From contig NC_067301.1 in NCBI RefSeq assembly GCF_020740795.1, forward strand, positions 1,984,001 through 2,048,000: a DNA stretch of 64,000 nucleotides. The letters are read 5' to 3'. This DNA is from Apus apus (taxonomy: Eukaryota > Chordata > Aves > Apodiformes > Apodidae). Positions 12,401-21,500 of the stretch are shown here, in pieces. How positions within the stretch are numbered: position 1 is the stretch's first letter; every line of letters starts with the position of its first letter. The notes below the pieces were generated by a model that made no database searches, had not been told where the DNA came from, and was given only the letters and a program-made list of their open reading frames with translations. Made by a program: the position numbers and the translations under genes.

Positions 12401-15400
12401 CTGCAGCTATTTGAATTCCATGGAAAAAGAAATAATTTGATAAGTTATTATTTTCTCTTAGTTATTGATTTCTGAAAAAGCTTTAGATGGTTTGTTCATA
12501 CATCTTTGGTCTGATAATGCTTTTAATATTTTCTTGTATTTTTTCCCCAATCCTTGTTCACAGACTTTTTTCCTTGAGTCACACTATTTTAGCTCAGATT
12601 CTCGGTTCTGAATCCCCATGGTCCTTTCCTGTTGGTCAGAGCAGTTAGAAATCTTGAGCCAGGTGAAGAGAAAACCCTCATCATCTCTTTTTGTCCAAAT
12701 GGGAATAAATGGGTGAGTAAGAGATGCAGCAGTTACTGGGAAAAAGAGGAGAGATGGCAAGATGTCATGGGCTGTGTAATGCACACGTATTACTGACTGG
12801 AGTGAGGCTGTATGATAATAAAAACTTTGGCTGTGCAATAGCCCCTCCCAACATTTGGATCTTGGTCTATGCACTAAATCCAGAAGTTCAGTAGTAATGG
12901 CCCATCTGGGGGGTTGGGGGGAAGCTGGAGATGGGGGAGGATGTTTTCCTGCAGCAAATGGTCTAACATAGACATCCTCTTGGCAGTGCTTTGAAATGCT
13001 GGACATCCAGACAGCAAAGTCCAACCTAACCCTCAGTCTCATGGGTCAAGGGGTGATACCATCCATTGTTTGCTCTGTGGGAGAAGTACTGGATATGGGA
13101 TATGTCATAGCCAGAGACAAAGTGACGTCCACATTCAAGGTAAAATTCTCTGTGCTGAACCAGAAAGCACATCAGCAATTTTTGTGAGGAGGAGGAGGAG
13201 TTCTGCAGTTCTAGTCTGGCAGAGCATAAGGCGGAGTGGCAAAGTGTAGTGAAAAGAGGAGAGCTTTAAAAGCATGTCTGGCACACTGGGATTTGATGCT
13301 GAGACAGTTTCAGGCCAAGGGTAACAAAGCTGTGCAGGGAGGATCTTGTTTGCTGCTTCTGTCCTGCCTGCAGCCTGTGCAAAAGCTCAGAGATCCAGTA
13401 CATTCTGTGACAGAGAGAGAGCCAGGGCCTGTGTGATCTTTTCCATAGACCCAGCCAGGATGCAGAGGGATGGGAAGTCAGAAATAGCTTTGCTTTTACC
13501 AGTGTTAGAAATATTTGTCCTTGCTCTCTATTCTGTCCACTACTCCTACCACACTTGAAGCAGCAAAATAAATTCAGCCAGTTCACAAAATATGGATCCT
13601 ACGGGCTTGAGAATCAATTTTCTTAATGAAAATGCTGTTTTGTGGATTAATGTCACCAGGTAGAGAACACTTCCACCCTGACCCTGCGATACTCCATCCA
13701 ACTGGATTCACTTTCACCAACAAGGCACAAAGATCAGCAGAAAATTCCATCCTTTATCATGTCCTCTTTGCAAAGAACTGAGCTTGTTGGTAAACTTGTT
13801 GTTTTTTTACTTTTCTCTTTCTTTTTGTTCAAGACTCATGAAGTATAAAGCAGCATTAGTTTGTCCTGTTAGATCTACACAACTATCAAAACTTGGGGCA
13901 GCACATCACTGAAATTCAAGACATGATTTTGTTTCCTCAGCAGGAGCTGCACTAATTCTTTCAGTATGGGTGGCTGTAAATTTATGCAGCCTGAGCAAAT
14001 ATCCACAGGTCAGGAGATACTAGTGTTTGAATCTAAATAAACACACAGTAATTGTGTATTAAAGATTACATGTAGAGGTGTTCATCTCTGTAAAAACACT
14101 TTAGAGTATAGGAAGGGTTTGGTGATGCTCTAGAGGTGAACACAAACTGGTAGATGGATTTATCTGTTATTTCTAACACCCAGTTTTGCTCCAAAACCAT
14201 GTCCAAGACCACCAAGGTCTTGCTGTTCCAACAAAAATTAAATTGGTTTAAAATATATGAAGTAGTAAAAAAAAGCTGCCCTTCTTTCTTATTTATATCC
14301 TCATTTTTTTTTACCAGGAACACAGAACTATAGTGGCTTAAGTGTGTTCAGTGTCTTTCCAACAGAAGGAGAAATTGTTGCTGGGAAGAGTGAGGATTTT
14401 ACTGTTACTTTCAGTCCTGATCATGAAAGTCTCTACTATTCTGACCGTCTCAAGATCATGCTCTTTGGCAAGGTGAGACAATCAAGATACCTGGATTATG
14501 AAATCAAAGTCCAAGTATGACCTACTGTGATTTTTATCAGCATGGGTCTTAGTAGGAGTTTCAAATAGTTGTATCTAGTGGACAGCGTGTGTAGGCAGAA
14601 ACATTATATCTGTTAGATTAACTGATGTAGGCAGGAGATGGCAGGTTTGGGGCTTTTTTCAGGTTTTAAATATTCAGTTATTAATTCCTAACAACAGTGA
14701 GTTGGGATTCAGCCCTGTCTGCCCAGCTGCCTGCCCTGTGTGATGAGGTGGTGGGAGGTGGCGGCTGCCAAGCACAGCTCCAGGTGGGTTCTCTGCAAGC
14801 AGAGAGGGGAGCTGCACCTGCACGGAGCAACTGCCAGGGGCACCGCGTCCCAGGAAGGTGCTTCTGCAGGCACTCAGCGTGAGGAAGGAGGTTTCCATCT
14901 GCAGAGCAGCAGTTGAGCTCAGATGGAGCCCAAGTCAGGATATACAGGCTGGCAGCGCGGCAGGGGCTTTGTGCTGCCTGCCAAAGGAGACTGACCAAAA
15001 GTTAATGAAGAGTGCCAACTAATGACCACCAGCAGGCACTGCAAACAGCAGAAACGGCGAGGAGCAAGGGAAGAGTTTGGTTCTCTCCTTGCAAGTTTTG
15101 CATCTCCCGATTAGCTCTGGAATTGTGGTTAAAATGCCAGTGGGATAAGATGAAGAGGAAAGGAGACTGGTCCTAGTTCACAACCTTTAGCCACGTTTGG
15201 TGGCAGAGAAGTTTTGCCTCTTCCAGTCACTTTTATAAAGAGTGTGTCCAGTCCCCTCCTGAGTCACACTGCCAGGAAGGAAAGGTTGTTTGAAACAAAG
15301 TGCCTGAGTGAACAAGACCAGGGGAGGATGCAGGATCCTTACAACAGAGTACAGGGCTCTTGGCATTTAAATAGGCAGATGATGTAAGAATTTCTATGTG

Positions 15401-18129
15401 CCTGCTGCTGTGGTGTCAGCATACCGCCTAGATCAATGCTGGAACCTGCATCTGAAGCATTCTTGTCTTACATAGGAACTAGCCCATGTGATCCACCTAA
15501 AGGGAGCAGCAAGAGATCACCCAATGTTTGTGGAAGGGGGAATTCCACTGGATGTGCCCATCGAGTCCCTGGCTGTAGTGTCCCCTGTGCCATGGCAGGG
15601 AGCAGAGAAAGGAGGTGACGTGTTGCCACTTACACTGTGCCACAAACAGTGACACAGGCATGTTCCTCATCCTTTAGGAAAAAGTAAATGAAAGAGATTT
15701 TCCAGAATCAGAACACACAAGCATTATGGTTTACCCTGTATTCATAACACAAAGAAAATACAGGAAACTTTTTCTTAAGGAAAGATTTTCTCTTAATTTT
15801 AATGCAGTTATATCTTAATGATGATCTTCTATGCTTGCAACTTACCTTGCAAAAAACAAGTATAATTTAGTAGTACTACAAAATATTAAGATATATTTGT
15901 TTTCTGCCACTTCTCTGACTTACATAATAACATGTCCTGGACTCTCCCAATTGTAATCTTATGAAACAGTCACACTTTCAGGGGTTTCAATTTATCCTTC
16001 CTTAATTTCTTTGGACAGGATCTGTGTTCAGAGGCAGTATATAAGCAACTCCTATCTCCTGAGCTATAAATAAGTCCAAGAACATATCGTACACAAGTTG
16101 GAATATAGTACACATAGTGCATGTGCTGGGGGGCCAGAGAACAGGCATGGAGCTTAATACATAAATAACTACAGTTTGCAATTGCAAATTATGCAAAGCT
16201 TCCTTTTGCTTCATTTTTCACTATCTCTGTAAAAAGGATCTCCTTAACTATGCCAGCTCGTGAATGTGCCACAACATCACTTTGTTTTGACCCACTCTGG
16301 TGTAATTTCTGGATGTTCTAACCTGGTAATTGCGGATTTGACTGTCTCAAAGTTTACTTGATCCATATTTGTTTAGAGCTTCAAGAACCACCAGCAAAGT
16401 CCATTCTCCTGGTTCTGGAATACATGGACAGAGAGGATTCCCCAGTGCCAGCAGTGACAGAACTGAAAGTCGGAGCTATACAGACAGCTCAGTTTGCATC
16501 TAAGAAGGTGAAGAAAATAAAAAGTGCAAGTTTATGTCAGACACTGTAAGAAATAGTAACAGTGTACATATGTCTAGTAGTTCTATCAAAAATTCAGTCT
16601 CTAAGTTAAAAACTAAAGGCTCGCAGCATCTGGGCGGTGCAGCCTTTCAGAAGCAGCGGTTGTGTCTGAAGGAGCAGCCCCGGCTGTGCTGAGGGTGTGC
16701 TCTATGTGTCTTTTCCAGAGCACGGAGTTCAGTTTTGATGACCTGCCCCTCCTGAAGCAAAAGGGATTCTCTGTGGAGCCCGCAAAGGGAACTGTTGAGC
16801 CTGGTCAAGTCAAGATCCTCGGTGTTTCTTGGGTGCCACCTGCTGACTCTGCCGTAAGTGACAGCGCGGCTGCTTCCCCGACTTCAGGAGCAGCACAAAA
16901 GCTGATCTTGAAGATGTCAGCAGTACAGGCTGCTTTGACACTTCAGATGACAGAACACGTGTCATTACCAAAGGGAGTCTAGGCTGGTATAAACACTGCT
17001 AGGAGAATAAAAGCCAGAATAATATGTGTAATTTGGAGGTTTGCTGCCTCACCAGGGACTTCCTCTGTGTGATGAAAAGACCAATCGTTAGTCACATGCA
17101 TCTTACAGAACTTAGAGTTTCTGACTTCCTACAGGTCACTGCATTATAGAGCACCAAAATGCTGCTGTTAACTGGCAGCCACAGCTCTGATCACACTGAA
17201 GTGAGCTTTTTAATCCCCCTGAGCAAGAAAACCTGCAGTCCTGCTGACACAGAACTATGTTCACGTGGATCATTCTGCTCCAGAGTTCACTTGTCTTTTG
17301 GCTGTGGGCTGCCTTTCCTTTGGTATATTCCTGGAAGTCAGTGGGGCCTTTTGATTTTCCACTGCATGAACTGCCTTGTGAACCCTGTTTGCCTGGCTAC
17401 TTCTGCCCTTTTGTATTGCAGAGTCTAGGTATGAGGTTCAACATCCCTACAGGGCTGTGATTGCCCTTCCTGATTCATCTTCTTGGGCATCCTTGGAGAC
17501 AGAAAGACTTTACTCCCCTGCTTTTTGTTGTGAGCTGTGTGTGGGATGGCAGAATAGGTAGCTTCTTCCAAAATTAAAAGATTGCTGCTATCATGTGCAG
17601 AAAGAAGGCAGCAGAGTTCCTGGCATGATGTATCGGGTTGACATTGTGCCTCTTGGTAACCCCTGGTTGTTACACAAGGTTTAACACTAACTTATGGCTA
17701 ACAGGATGCATTTCCAGCATCATGTGTTGCTGCTGTGCCCAGTTGTCATGGCTGTAACGTGGTGACAATATCTGTGGCACTCTGGAGGTAGAATGCTCAG
17801 TCATGGTTACTTTACTTACTGCAGTGTGAGATTGTATGGAAATGTAAGAGCCAAAACAGTGGGAAAAGGTAATCTATAGCAATAACTGGTACATCTTGCA
17901 ACTGAGAAATAAAACACATAGTTTACAACTTGATTAACTGATCTGTTCTACTCTACAAAACAAACAAACAAACAAACAAAAACAAGTCTGGTTTGATGTA
18001 TGGATTTTTTTGTAGGCTAGTGACCCTCTGCTTGTGACAGCCCTCCTGACCTTGAAAGGTGACATTAAGGAATGTTATCAAGTCCTCTTCATGGCAAAAG
18101 TGGTGTCTGCACATGCTCCCACAAAGTGA
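3295..18129 (+). CDS. CFAP74: CFAP74, cilia and flagella associated protein 74 (3' part, 18 exons)
   Basis: CFAP74 is a large axonemal protein of motile cilia. Its Chlamydomonas counterpart FAP74 sits on a projection of the central-pair C1 microtubule. Exons read here: 3295-3423, 6476-6563, 7172-7345, 8039-8172, 8785-9061, 9513-9620, 10043-10197, 11243-11377, 11732-11841, 12216-12271, 12593-12712, 12987-13139, 13660-13789, 14318-14472, 15476-15614, 16377-16507, 16719-16853, 18016-18129. All have AG/GT borders and all phases join, giving 813 residues and a TGA stop at 18127-18129. The product is a chain of immunoglobulin-like ASH/MSP-type modules (blocks such as DFGYCTIYEAV, GVHPPLELSH, NPHGPFLLV, TVTFSPDHESLYYSD, MFVEGGIPLDVPIESL), matching the C-terminal half of human CFAP74 as I remember it. 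The N-terminal coiled-coil part is outside the window. No frameshift or internal stop was seen, so the gene looks intact. Splice sites are predictions from sequence and homology. Confidence 0.95.
3424..6475 (+). other. CFAP74 intron, 3.05 kb
   Basis: This is a phase-2 intron between two strongly supported exons. It carries a CR1 piece near 4203-4315. Otherwise I see no conserved open frame, RNA gene or long repeat. Confidence 0.75.
4203..4315 (-). repeat. CR1 LINE fragment
   Basis: The phrase 'ttgggaagaaccttaaagctcat', then 'ccaacccccctgccatgggc', then 'cactagaccaggt', is the reverse complement of the 3' part of common avian CR1 copies. It is short (about 110 bp) and lies in a CFAP74 intron. 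Boundaries are approximate. Confidence 0.85.
6476..6563 (+). CDS. CFAP74: CFAP74 exon
   Basis: The acceptor is tgattttag and the donor is aag|gttagtg. The 88 nt complete the split Arg codon and encode HSLPEDAGSYFDEETRVLEV and the following VTILIVDK, ending in phase 0. The SLPEDAG...FDEETRVLE block is nearly the same in human CFAP74. Confidence 0.95.
7172..7345 (+). CDS. CFAP74: CFAP74 exon
   Basis: The acceptor is atttgtttcag and the donor is gag|gtatgt. It has 58 codons, phase 0 at both ends. It encodes the start of an ASH-like beta-sandwich with IVTTSDLEISPAQIDFGYC and LPQEFGFVGLPE. The pattern 'P..IDFG...' and later 'N.S.LPQ.F.F' is typical of MSP/ASH modules in axonemal proteins. Confidence 0.96.
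8039..8172 (+). CDS. CFAP74: CFAP74 exon
   Basis: The acceptor is cattttgaag, which is purine-interrupted and rather weak, and the donor is ag|gtatgt. It encodes FVEIQPNDGLGILLPLESLT and ends with LTCKSEIN, leaving two bases of an Arg codon. It completes the module begun in the previous exon. Confidence 0.94.
8785..9061 (+). CDS. CFAP74: CFAP74 exon (largest in window)
   Basis: The acceptor is gtttatttttag and the donor is aag|gtaaat. The 277 nt encode a module starting FKLSCKAVGVHPPLELSHSL and ending with TITPSVGTVLPGK. An open frame covering 8681-9166 contains this exon, but its ends there are intron sequence read through. Confidence 0.96.
9513..9620 (+). CDS. CFAP74: CFAP74 exon
   Basis: The acceptor is caccctcccag and the donor is caa|gtaagg. 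It has 36 codons, phase 0 at both ends. SLIQVSFRPALPDQLIREEA closes the module. It is followed by an Ala/Arg-rich stretch (ARRLGRAAAAGAETQ) that looks like a linker. Confidence 0.93.
10043..10197 (+). CDS. CFAP74: CFAP74 exon encoding a charged linker
   Basis: The acceptor is tgtgtttgcag and the donor is ga|gtaagt. The 155 nt encode a Lys/Glu/Ser-rich, probably disordered segment (KSKEDEKREGNK at the start, SEQPESEELKP near the end). It has little similarity to what I recall of the human protein, so this is the fastest-changing part. Phase continuity with the next exon supports it. Confidence 0.85.
10198..11242 (+). other. CFAP74 intron, 1.05 kb
   Basis: This intron lies between two supported exons. 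I see only short A/T runs and, at about 11128-11146, a few bases that resemble a CR1 tail (cagaatcataggatcac), too short to call as an element. Confidence 0.7.
11243..11377 (+). CDS. CFAP74: CFAP74 exon
   Basis: The acceptor is tggattttctag and the donor is cag|gtatgtg. It encodes SDAYLAAQAFLMRSFRGRFE and then YIIPCFVASG, leaving two bases of a codon. The 'F..FV.PC.VASG' block is shared with human CFAP74 and opens the next ASH module. Confidence 0.94.
11732..11841 (+). CDS. CFAP74: CFAP74 exon
   Basis: The acceptor is tctatctctctag and the donor is g|gtatga. It encodes PHNTLCLELHCPAVAPAVVV and then NSVNFGDVAV. The 'NFGDVAVG' strand turn is diagnostic for ASH/MSP-type modules and is identical in the human protein as I remember it. 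Confidence 0.95.
12216..12271 (+). CDS. CFAP74: CFAP74 exon, 56 nt, followed by U12-type donor
   Basis: The acceptor is attcctgctag. The exon encodes HRMMKQITVQNISPEKLD and ends in phase 0. The donor is gat|gtatccttg, a minor-spliceosome signal (see the intron entry). Reading past the donor would give residues without similarity to CFAP74, while joining to 12593 gives KLD-LRFSVLNPHGPF, which aligns with the family. Confidence 0.92.
12272..12592 (+). other. CFAP74: U12-type (minor spliceosome) intron of CFAP74
   Basis: The 5' splice site reads GTATCCTTG, matching the U12 GT-AG consensus (RTATCCTTT) at eight of nine positions. A branch-site-like TTCCTTGAG at 12570-12578 differs from the U12 consensus TTCCTTRAC only at the last base. 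It puts the branch A (12577) 15 nt before the acceptor end, the short distance expected for U12 introns. The acceptor is cactattttag, without a long polypyrimidine tract next to it. The intron is 321 nt and phase 0. Confidence 0.85.
12593..12712 (+). CDS. CFAP74: CFAP74 exon
   Basis: The acceptor is cactattttag and the donor is tgg|gtgagt. It has 40 codons, phase 0 at both ends: LRFSVLNPHGPFLLVRAVRN followed by LEPGEEKTLIISFCPNGNKW. This is the second half of an ASH module, with the 'GPF.L' and 'L.PG....L.ISF.P' signature. Confidence 0.95.
12987..13139 (+). CDS. CFAP74: CFAP74 exon
   Basis: The acceptor is cctcttggcag and the donor is aag|gtaaaa. It has 51 codons, phase 0. It encodes LTLSLMGQGVIPSIVCSVGE and then VLDMGYVIARDKVTSTFK. 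'LMG.GV.P.I' closes one module and 'LDMGYVIA' opens the next. Confidence 0.95.
13660..13789 (+). CDS. CFAP74: CFAP74 exon
   Basis: The acceptor is atgtcaccag and the donor is gttg|gtaaac. It encodes VENTSTLTLRYSIQLDSLSP and then SLQRTELV, leaving one base of a Gly codon. It aligns with the 'L.N.S...IKFS..LDSLS' stretch of the human protein. Confidence 0.94.
14318..14472 (+). CDS. CFAP74: CFAP74 exon
   Basis: The acceptor is ttttttttaccag and the donor is aag|gtgaga. It completes the Gly codon and encodes TQNYSGLSVFSVFPTEGEIV and then DFTVTFSPDHESLYYSDRLK, ending in phase 0. It is one of the best conserved segments of CFAP74. Confidence 0.97.
14473..15475 (+). other. CFAP74 intron, 1.0 kb
   Basis: A locally GC-rich part near 14690-14960 gives overlapping open frames on both strands, but none resembles a known protein or has splice support. 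Nothing else was seen. Confidence 0.7.
15476..15614 (+). CDS. CFAP74: CFAP74 exon
   Basis: The acceptor is tgtcttacatag and the donor is gag|gtgacg. It encodes ELAHVIHLKGAARDHPMFVE and then GGIPLDVPIESLAVV. 'LKGAA..H.MFVEGG.PLDVP.ESL' is a signature stretch of CFAP74. It leaves one base of a Glu codon. Confidence 0.97.
15615..16376 (+). other. CFAP74 intron, 0.76 kb
   Basis: An A/T-rich intron between two supported exons. No other feature was seen. Confidence 0.7.
16377..16507 (+). CDS. CFAP74: CFAP74 exon
   Basis: The acceptor is atttgtttag and the donor is aag|gtgaag. It encodes ELQEPPAKSILLVLEYMDRE and then TELKVGAIQTAQFASKK, ending in phase 0. 'ELKVGAIQTAQ' matches the human 'REL.VG.I.T.Q' region. 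Confidence 0.93.
16719..16853 (+). CDS. CFAP74: CFAP74 exon
   Basis: The acceptor is gtgtcttttccag and the donor is gcc|gtaagt. It has 45 codons, phase 0: STEFSFDDLPLLKQKGFSVE, then a PG turn and VSWVPPADSA. This is the last ASH-like module of the protein. Confidence 0.96.
16854..18015 (+). other. Last CFAP74 intron, 1.16 kb
   Basis: It contains a (CAAA)n simple repeat at 17956-17984 shortly before the acceptor. No other feature was seen. Confidence 0.7.
17956..17984. repeat. (CAAA)n simple repeat
   Basis: About six tandem copies of CAAA, interrupted at the ends, lie 30 nt upstream of the final CFAP74 exon. It may be length-polymorphic. Confidence 0.9.
18016..18129 (+). CDS. CFAP74: CFAP74 terminal coding exon
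   Basis: The acceptor is ttttttgtag. It encodes ASDPLLVTALLTLKGDIKEC, then YQVLFMAKVVSAHAPTK and a TGA stop. Human CFAP74 ends with the same 'D.PL.V.ALL.L.GD.KE.Y.V.F.A.V' pattern, so this is the natural C-terminus and not a truncation. Confidence 0.96.
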   Translation, partial: ASDPLLVTALLTLKGDIKECYQVLFMAKVVSAHAPTK

Positions 18130-18556
18130 GGGAATCAAGCAAAGGAAAGGAAGATGGAGGCCAACATTACTGGGAAATCACTGATCTCAGTTAAAACATA
18201 GAAAGATTCTGAGATCATTGCAAATACGTGAGGGGAGGAGGGAAGTGGGGAGGAAGGGGACATGTACTATTTCTGCTTTTTTCCCCACAAAATTCTATGT
18301 AGGCTCTGGTTGCACTAGTTTCTTTTTCAAGCTGACTCTCTAATAATAATAATCTTGTGGTAGATGAAAGAATTAATGAGGGGCCAAGTAGATACATCTG
18401 CTGGTTATCACCCTGTCTTCCAAAGGTGGGCATTCTCTCAGGAGGAGTATCTTTTTTACATCTACATGGGTGAGTTTCAAACAATGTATCCTTTTCCAAT
18501 TTCAGATGCATTTTAAGGGTTTGAAAAATTCAGATGCATTTCCCTCTTAAGGCCAG

Positions 18557-18562
18557 AATAAA
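18557..18562 (+). terminator. Candidate polyadenylation signal for CFAP74
   Basis: AATAAA, 428 nt after the CFAP74 stop. It is the first canonical hexamer after the stop that I noticed. Use is inferred, with no transcript evidence. Confidence 0.45.
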
Positions 18563-21500
18563 TCTTCTCATTCAAGTCTCCTTCAAATTGTTTGTGCAGT
18601 CATTTTTACCCTACTCTATGAAATCTTCCTGATGATATGTGGTCAAGGTGCAAGTAGTGACCACGCTGATCACTGAATTGCAGGATATGGTCAGACACTT
18701 GCCCTAGATCAGGGCTGTCCAGGAATTTTATATATGTACACTTGCTTTTCTCTGAATTCTGACTAAGAGTAGAATTCTGCCTCTTGCTGGGGAAGTTGGA
18801 GTGCCCTGCAGGTGTAACTTCTGCCAGGAAGCAGTAGCTAGTTCAGGGAAGGGAAACAGAGGCACCACTGGCTCCTGTGTAGCTGTTGAAATTGCTTATT
18901 TAGATTATGCAGTAAGAAAAATAGAAACAGATATTTGAAAACATCCCAAAGGTGAAATGTGTCAAGCTAGCTGGACTGCAGGAAAAAGCAATTGTCACAA
19001 GAAATATTTCAACTAGTTTCCCCCTTTTATGGAGGAAGCTTGGATAACTGGAAATGAGAGGCTCCTTCTTTTCCCAAAGACAGTGTGTTTGATCCATTCA
19101 GATCTGTTCTCATTTAATAATGGATCAAGTGGCTGCGAAGTCACTTAACTCTCCAGTCTAAAGCACAACAGATGCTGGGGCAATAAACAGGAGGGAGGTG
19201 GGAGGGGGTGGCAGTGCTGGCCAGAGACAGCTCTGCCTTCCCCAGAGCACTGGGCAGTGCTGGGGACACAGCTGGGCACTGGGGTTGAAGAAGAGGACAA
19301 TGACATTTGTGTGTGGATTCTCTTGCAGTCCTTGCAGCCCTGTAAGGGAGATTAAATACTGCAACATAAAATGGAACTGCTGCAAATGCTACTGCAGAGT
19401 TGAGAGCTCACCTAATGACAAGGAAAAGCAAGGAAGGGCACAGCATGTTGGAGAGGAAGGTTTATTTCAGGCAGTTAATTTGGGGGCATCCATTATATGA
19501 GGATCCTTTGGATTTCACTCCTGGAAACTGGAAGGTAATGACTGAGACTAAGTTAGTCTCCAGACTCTCATAACAATATAATGTGCTGAAAATAAGTGTA
19601 AAATCATCCACCAGGAAACCACACCTCTGTCTTGGCAATCTTCCACTTTGTAAGGTCAGGTACTGTGAAAAAGCATCCAAAGGATTAAAAAAAGTAACAA
19701 ACTTAAAGAATGCAGGTAAAGACTGGGATGGTGTTGAAAAAATATGGAGGTTGCTTGCAAGAAAGAGCAGCTTAGTGAGCAGAAAGAAGGTGTGTGTGCA
19801 AGGACCAGCAGGTCCGACCAATAGTGTTTGCATGGACAGTCAGAACAGCTTTGGGGAGCTCTGAATGTGCCCAGTCAGTCATAGAAGTTGGAGAGTCAGC
19901 TGAACAGTGTTAAATTAGTACATTTGGAAAGTAAAGCTGGTTACAAAGAGCTGCCACTGACTGGCTGAAGGTAAGCAAAGGGTGTAACCCATTTTTAACT
20001 GCATCCTTTGGACTTGATCTTCAAAACTCATGAATAATTTCACAGACTTGAAGTGCGCATAAGGGTCTGGATTTCACTGGTCAAAGCTTCTGTGCTTTAA
20101 GCTAAATGTGTTTCCCTTCTCTCCAGGGGGTGTGTTGAACCGTGATAATAAGAACAGGTTGCTATTTCTGGAGTACTGAAAATAAAGAAAACTCTGCTTG
20201 CAACACACCAGCTGACATTCTGTAAAGCACTTAAGGAAATCTGAACATTTTTTATTCTCTTTCATGAGAGAAAAGCCTGTTATTCTATCCCAGGCCTCAA
20301 AAGTAGTCCTATTTGATTTCTGGGGGGCGTAATGGCTGATTCTTGCAGGGTTGGGGTTTGCTTTCTGCTTGGATTGGTTTTGCTCTTCTGGCGCACACAG
20401 TTCCATGTGCCCAGCTCTTGCATGAAGCAACACTTGAGCAACGAGAGAGACAAGATGATGTGAAAGGAAAACCCAAATAGTCTGATGTGGGAAAGAAAAT
20501 TCAATGTGAAACTAAACGGTCTATCCTGCTTCATCTGGAACACAACTAAAACCTTCAAAGTAAAAGCATAGTTACTTTTTTCCTGCAAAATGTTGCCCTT
20601 GGATGTTCTACTATCATTCAAGTGAGAATTACCACGTTTCACCAAGGGACAGAAAACAGTGGGATCCTTTACAGAAACAAAGATCTAATCCTCTGACATA
20701 TTTGCTGCTGTTTTGGGGCTTGGTTTAGCACTCAAATGAAGTACTGCAATCTAGAGAAGAGTGGAGCAGTAGGTTTCCCTTACAGCCCTCTGACAGCTTG
20801 TTTCCTTGACTCAGCTGACTCCAGTGGAAAAGTCAGTGCCTAAACCCTGTGACAGCTGCTTGCTGTTTCATCACTGGGACTCTTACTTGCCTAAAACATC
20901 CTGCTTGTGTATGTGGTTATTGAGCAAGCAAGCCAAGGATTCAAGAATAGATCTGACTTCTAAAAGAGAAATAATGAAAGTAACTTTATTTATCGTAGTA
21001 ACATTACTTTTGCTATATTTTAAATTGGTACTGGGCCTCTTCAGAATCGTCACTGCAAGTTTGCAGTGATCTCAGATGTGCACTGTCAGGCTATTGACAG
21101 TGTTCCATATGTTCTAGGAGTTCTATATGTATGTTCCTACCTAAACAATTCTTATGTGTAATTTATATGAAAGTCGCTTCTTGATCTTGCTCCAACATGG
21201 GAAAGAGAAATGGACTGAGATGAGTAACTGCTGGGAACAATTCTCCTGCTGATTTAGAGACACAGTTAGCTGAACTGAGCTGGGTTTGTAGGTGATCCCT
21301 TGAGGACATAGCTGAGAGTGCTCCTGCAATCTGCTTGCATGGCTTAGTGCCAAGTTCACAACTACCAGAAGCTCAGCACAGCAGCTCCAGCCTTCATGTG
21401 AGTTAATCTCTTGAGGGAGAAAAAAGTCTTGTGCTTCCAAAGCAGGTTATCAACAATCAGAGCACATTTGGTGTTAAAATTGCCAGCAGGTTCTAAACCA

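Noticed and set aside
14674..14998. Overlapping open frames on both strands within a CFAP74 intron
   Set aside because: They reflect locally GC-rich intron sequence. There is no domain and the flanking CFAP74 exons join without it.
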